From contig JANVCC010000022.1 in NCBI GenBank assembly GCA_025345505.1, forward strand, positions 34,049,741 to 34,113,740: DNA of 64,000 nucleotides. Direction: 5' to 3'. Below the pieces are notes generated by a model. That model did no database searches. It saw only the letters and a list, made by a program, of their open reading frames with translations, and was not told where the DNA came from. The DNA comes from Todiramphus chloris collaris. Lineage: Eukaryota > Chordata > Aves > Coraciiformes > Alcedinidae. Positions 62,761 to 64,000 of this stretch are shown one piece after another (the stretch's first letter is position 1; each line of letters starts with the position of its first letter). The position numbers and the translations under genes are program-made.

Positions 62761-64000
62761 AAATTATTTTGCACATAACAATTCTCAATACTTGCATTAA
62801 GGTTTACTCTTGATTTACTATCAGCAATCATATTTCAAAGGCTATATTAGTGTTTGACATCTCCATTTTCAAACATGTCTTAGGGCTTGAGGGTCATCTA
62901 AGGCACTGGGGGCCTAAGGAGGCCTGTTAAGGAAAGCTACAGCTACTGATCTCCTAAATTTCAGGGGTTTTAGAAAAAGATATTATGGGGGAAAGACCAA
63001 ATATTGAATGGTATCTTTGGAAGTATATTCCCTAATTGGCTCATCAGAAAAACCATCTATGCTTAGAAGTGTGGTTTCTGCATTTAGCCTAATTAAGCTA
63101 GATTCTGAGTGTGACTGTTTCTTTAAACCTGTGTAAGATAATAAAGTGAAGTGAGACAGAGAAAGACACCATGACATTTCTTTTTTTGTTCAGAAAAAGG
63201 GAAAAGAGAAGAGGGAAAGTAGCTGTAGGGTTAATACTGTTTTCATTTTTCTAATAAATTTCTTGGGTCAGTTTTATAGCAGAAAGTGAGTTCCAGGGAT
63301 CCTATGCCATTGTCATAAATGACACAGTAGCAGAAAGCGACTCATTTTGAACTACCAAAAATAAAAGGCTAAAAAAAAAAGATTGCCAAAGTTCAACTCC
63401 TGACATGACTTTCAATTTGAGAACAGCTCCCATCAATGCAATGGTAGTGCTCACACTCCTCCCCCCTAAGGACAGTGTAAGGCAGACAGCAGCAGAGAGT
63501 AAGTCAGCTTGTTAACTTAGACATATTTTCACCTTTGCATAAATTATCTGCCTTTGGAGGAGTGGAAATAACAATGACTTTGTTATTATATTTTTAAGGA
63601 AGAGGGAGGGAATTTTATTCTGAACACAGAAAGTACAGGTGGAATTATGAACAGAACAGGGAAGAGCTATATACCAGTCCGCGTTCCTGTATATCCTGTA
63701 TATCTCACACCACAGAAACCTCAGTCTATTCTCAGCTAACACCCAGACCACTTTGCTCAGCACAGAGCAAAACTGTGCTCTTGCTCTTATGTGATGGATG
63801 GTGCTTTAAATTCTCCAAGTACTTCACAGATTCAGTAACAACCTCACACTGGCTGAGGAGAAAGGCTGTGTCTGTCCAGTACATTTTTGCCTTTCCTATA
63901 TTTCTATCATGCATCCCTAAGAAGCACTGTGAAATATCTCTTTAACTCTTGAGCCTGCCTGGGTTTCTCCTATTTTCCTCTAGCGTGGCCACCACTGTCA
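62761..64000. other. Non-coding DNA, no gene seen
   Basis: The last 1.2 kb holds only short frames (up to 83 codons) without motifs and no recognisable repeat. Confidence 0.6.

Noticed and set aside
1-64000. CRISPR array, tRNA, rRNA or bacterial-type operon
   Set aside because: No regularly spaced direct repeats, no cloverleaf-like sequence that I could identify and no rRNA-like sequence; the window is vertebrate non-coding DNA with retroelements.

Overview
This is about 64 kb of AT-rich vertebrate nuclear DNA, most likely from a bird. The evidence is several CR1 LINE copies, one of them keeping the 3' tail built on ATTCTGTG-like octamers, together with an env-less class III (ERVL-type) endogenous retrovirus whose LTRs begin TGTAGTGGGT and end CCACCACA. 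I found no host protein-coding gene, no rRNA or tRNA, no CRISPR array and no bacterial-style operon. The window is best read as a gene desert or the inside of a very long intron. Nearly all recognisable coding sequence belongs to decayed transposable elements.

Layout. 1-7928: AT-rich single-copy-looking DNA. 7929 to about 13455: one minus-strand ERVL-type provirus, read from gag (about 13450, broken) through protease, reverse transcriptase, RNase H and integrase to the 3' LTR (7929-8400). Its 5' LTR, primer-binding site and gag start are missing. About 13460-18480: single-copy DNA with a cluster of A-rich tracts. About 18480-21552: a rearranged CR1 LINE. Its 5' half (ORF1 with a GDSL/SGNH-type motif, plus the start of the endonuclease) lies on the minus strand, and its 3' half (reverse transcriptase and 3' tail) lies on the plus strand, as expected for a twin-primed (5'-inverted) insertion. 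21553-39820: single-copy DNA with an ancient CR1-like remnant (about 26200-26600), a probable old CR1 tail (36480-36541) and an AC-rich simple repeat (38278-38375). 39822-40150: minus-strand CR1 3' fragment, followed by a TA/CA microsatellite. 45107-45578: a plus-strand solo LTR of the same family as the provirus, 472 bp like the proviral LTR, with a perfect 5-bp target duplication ACTAT. About 55600-55960 and 62555-62760: two more minus-strand CR1 3' fragments.

None of the element genes looks functional. The pol region has in-frame stops, at least one frameshift and a substituted integrase catalytic residue. The CR1 has stops and frameshifts, one of them caused by a 40-bp tandem duplication. 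No previously undescribed biological system is evident. The most informative features are the inverted CR1, the 5'-deleted provirus paired with a same-family solo LTR about 37 kb away, and a short acidic reading frame downstream of the proviral integrase.
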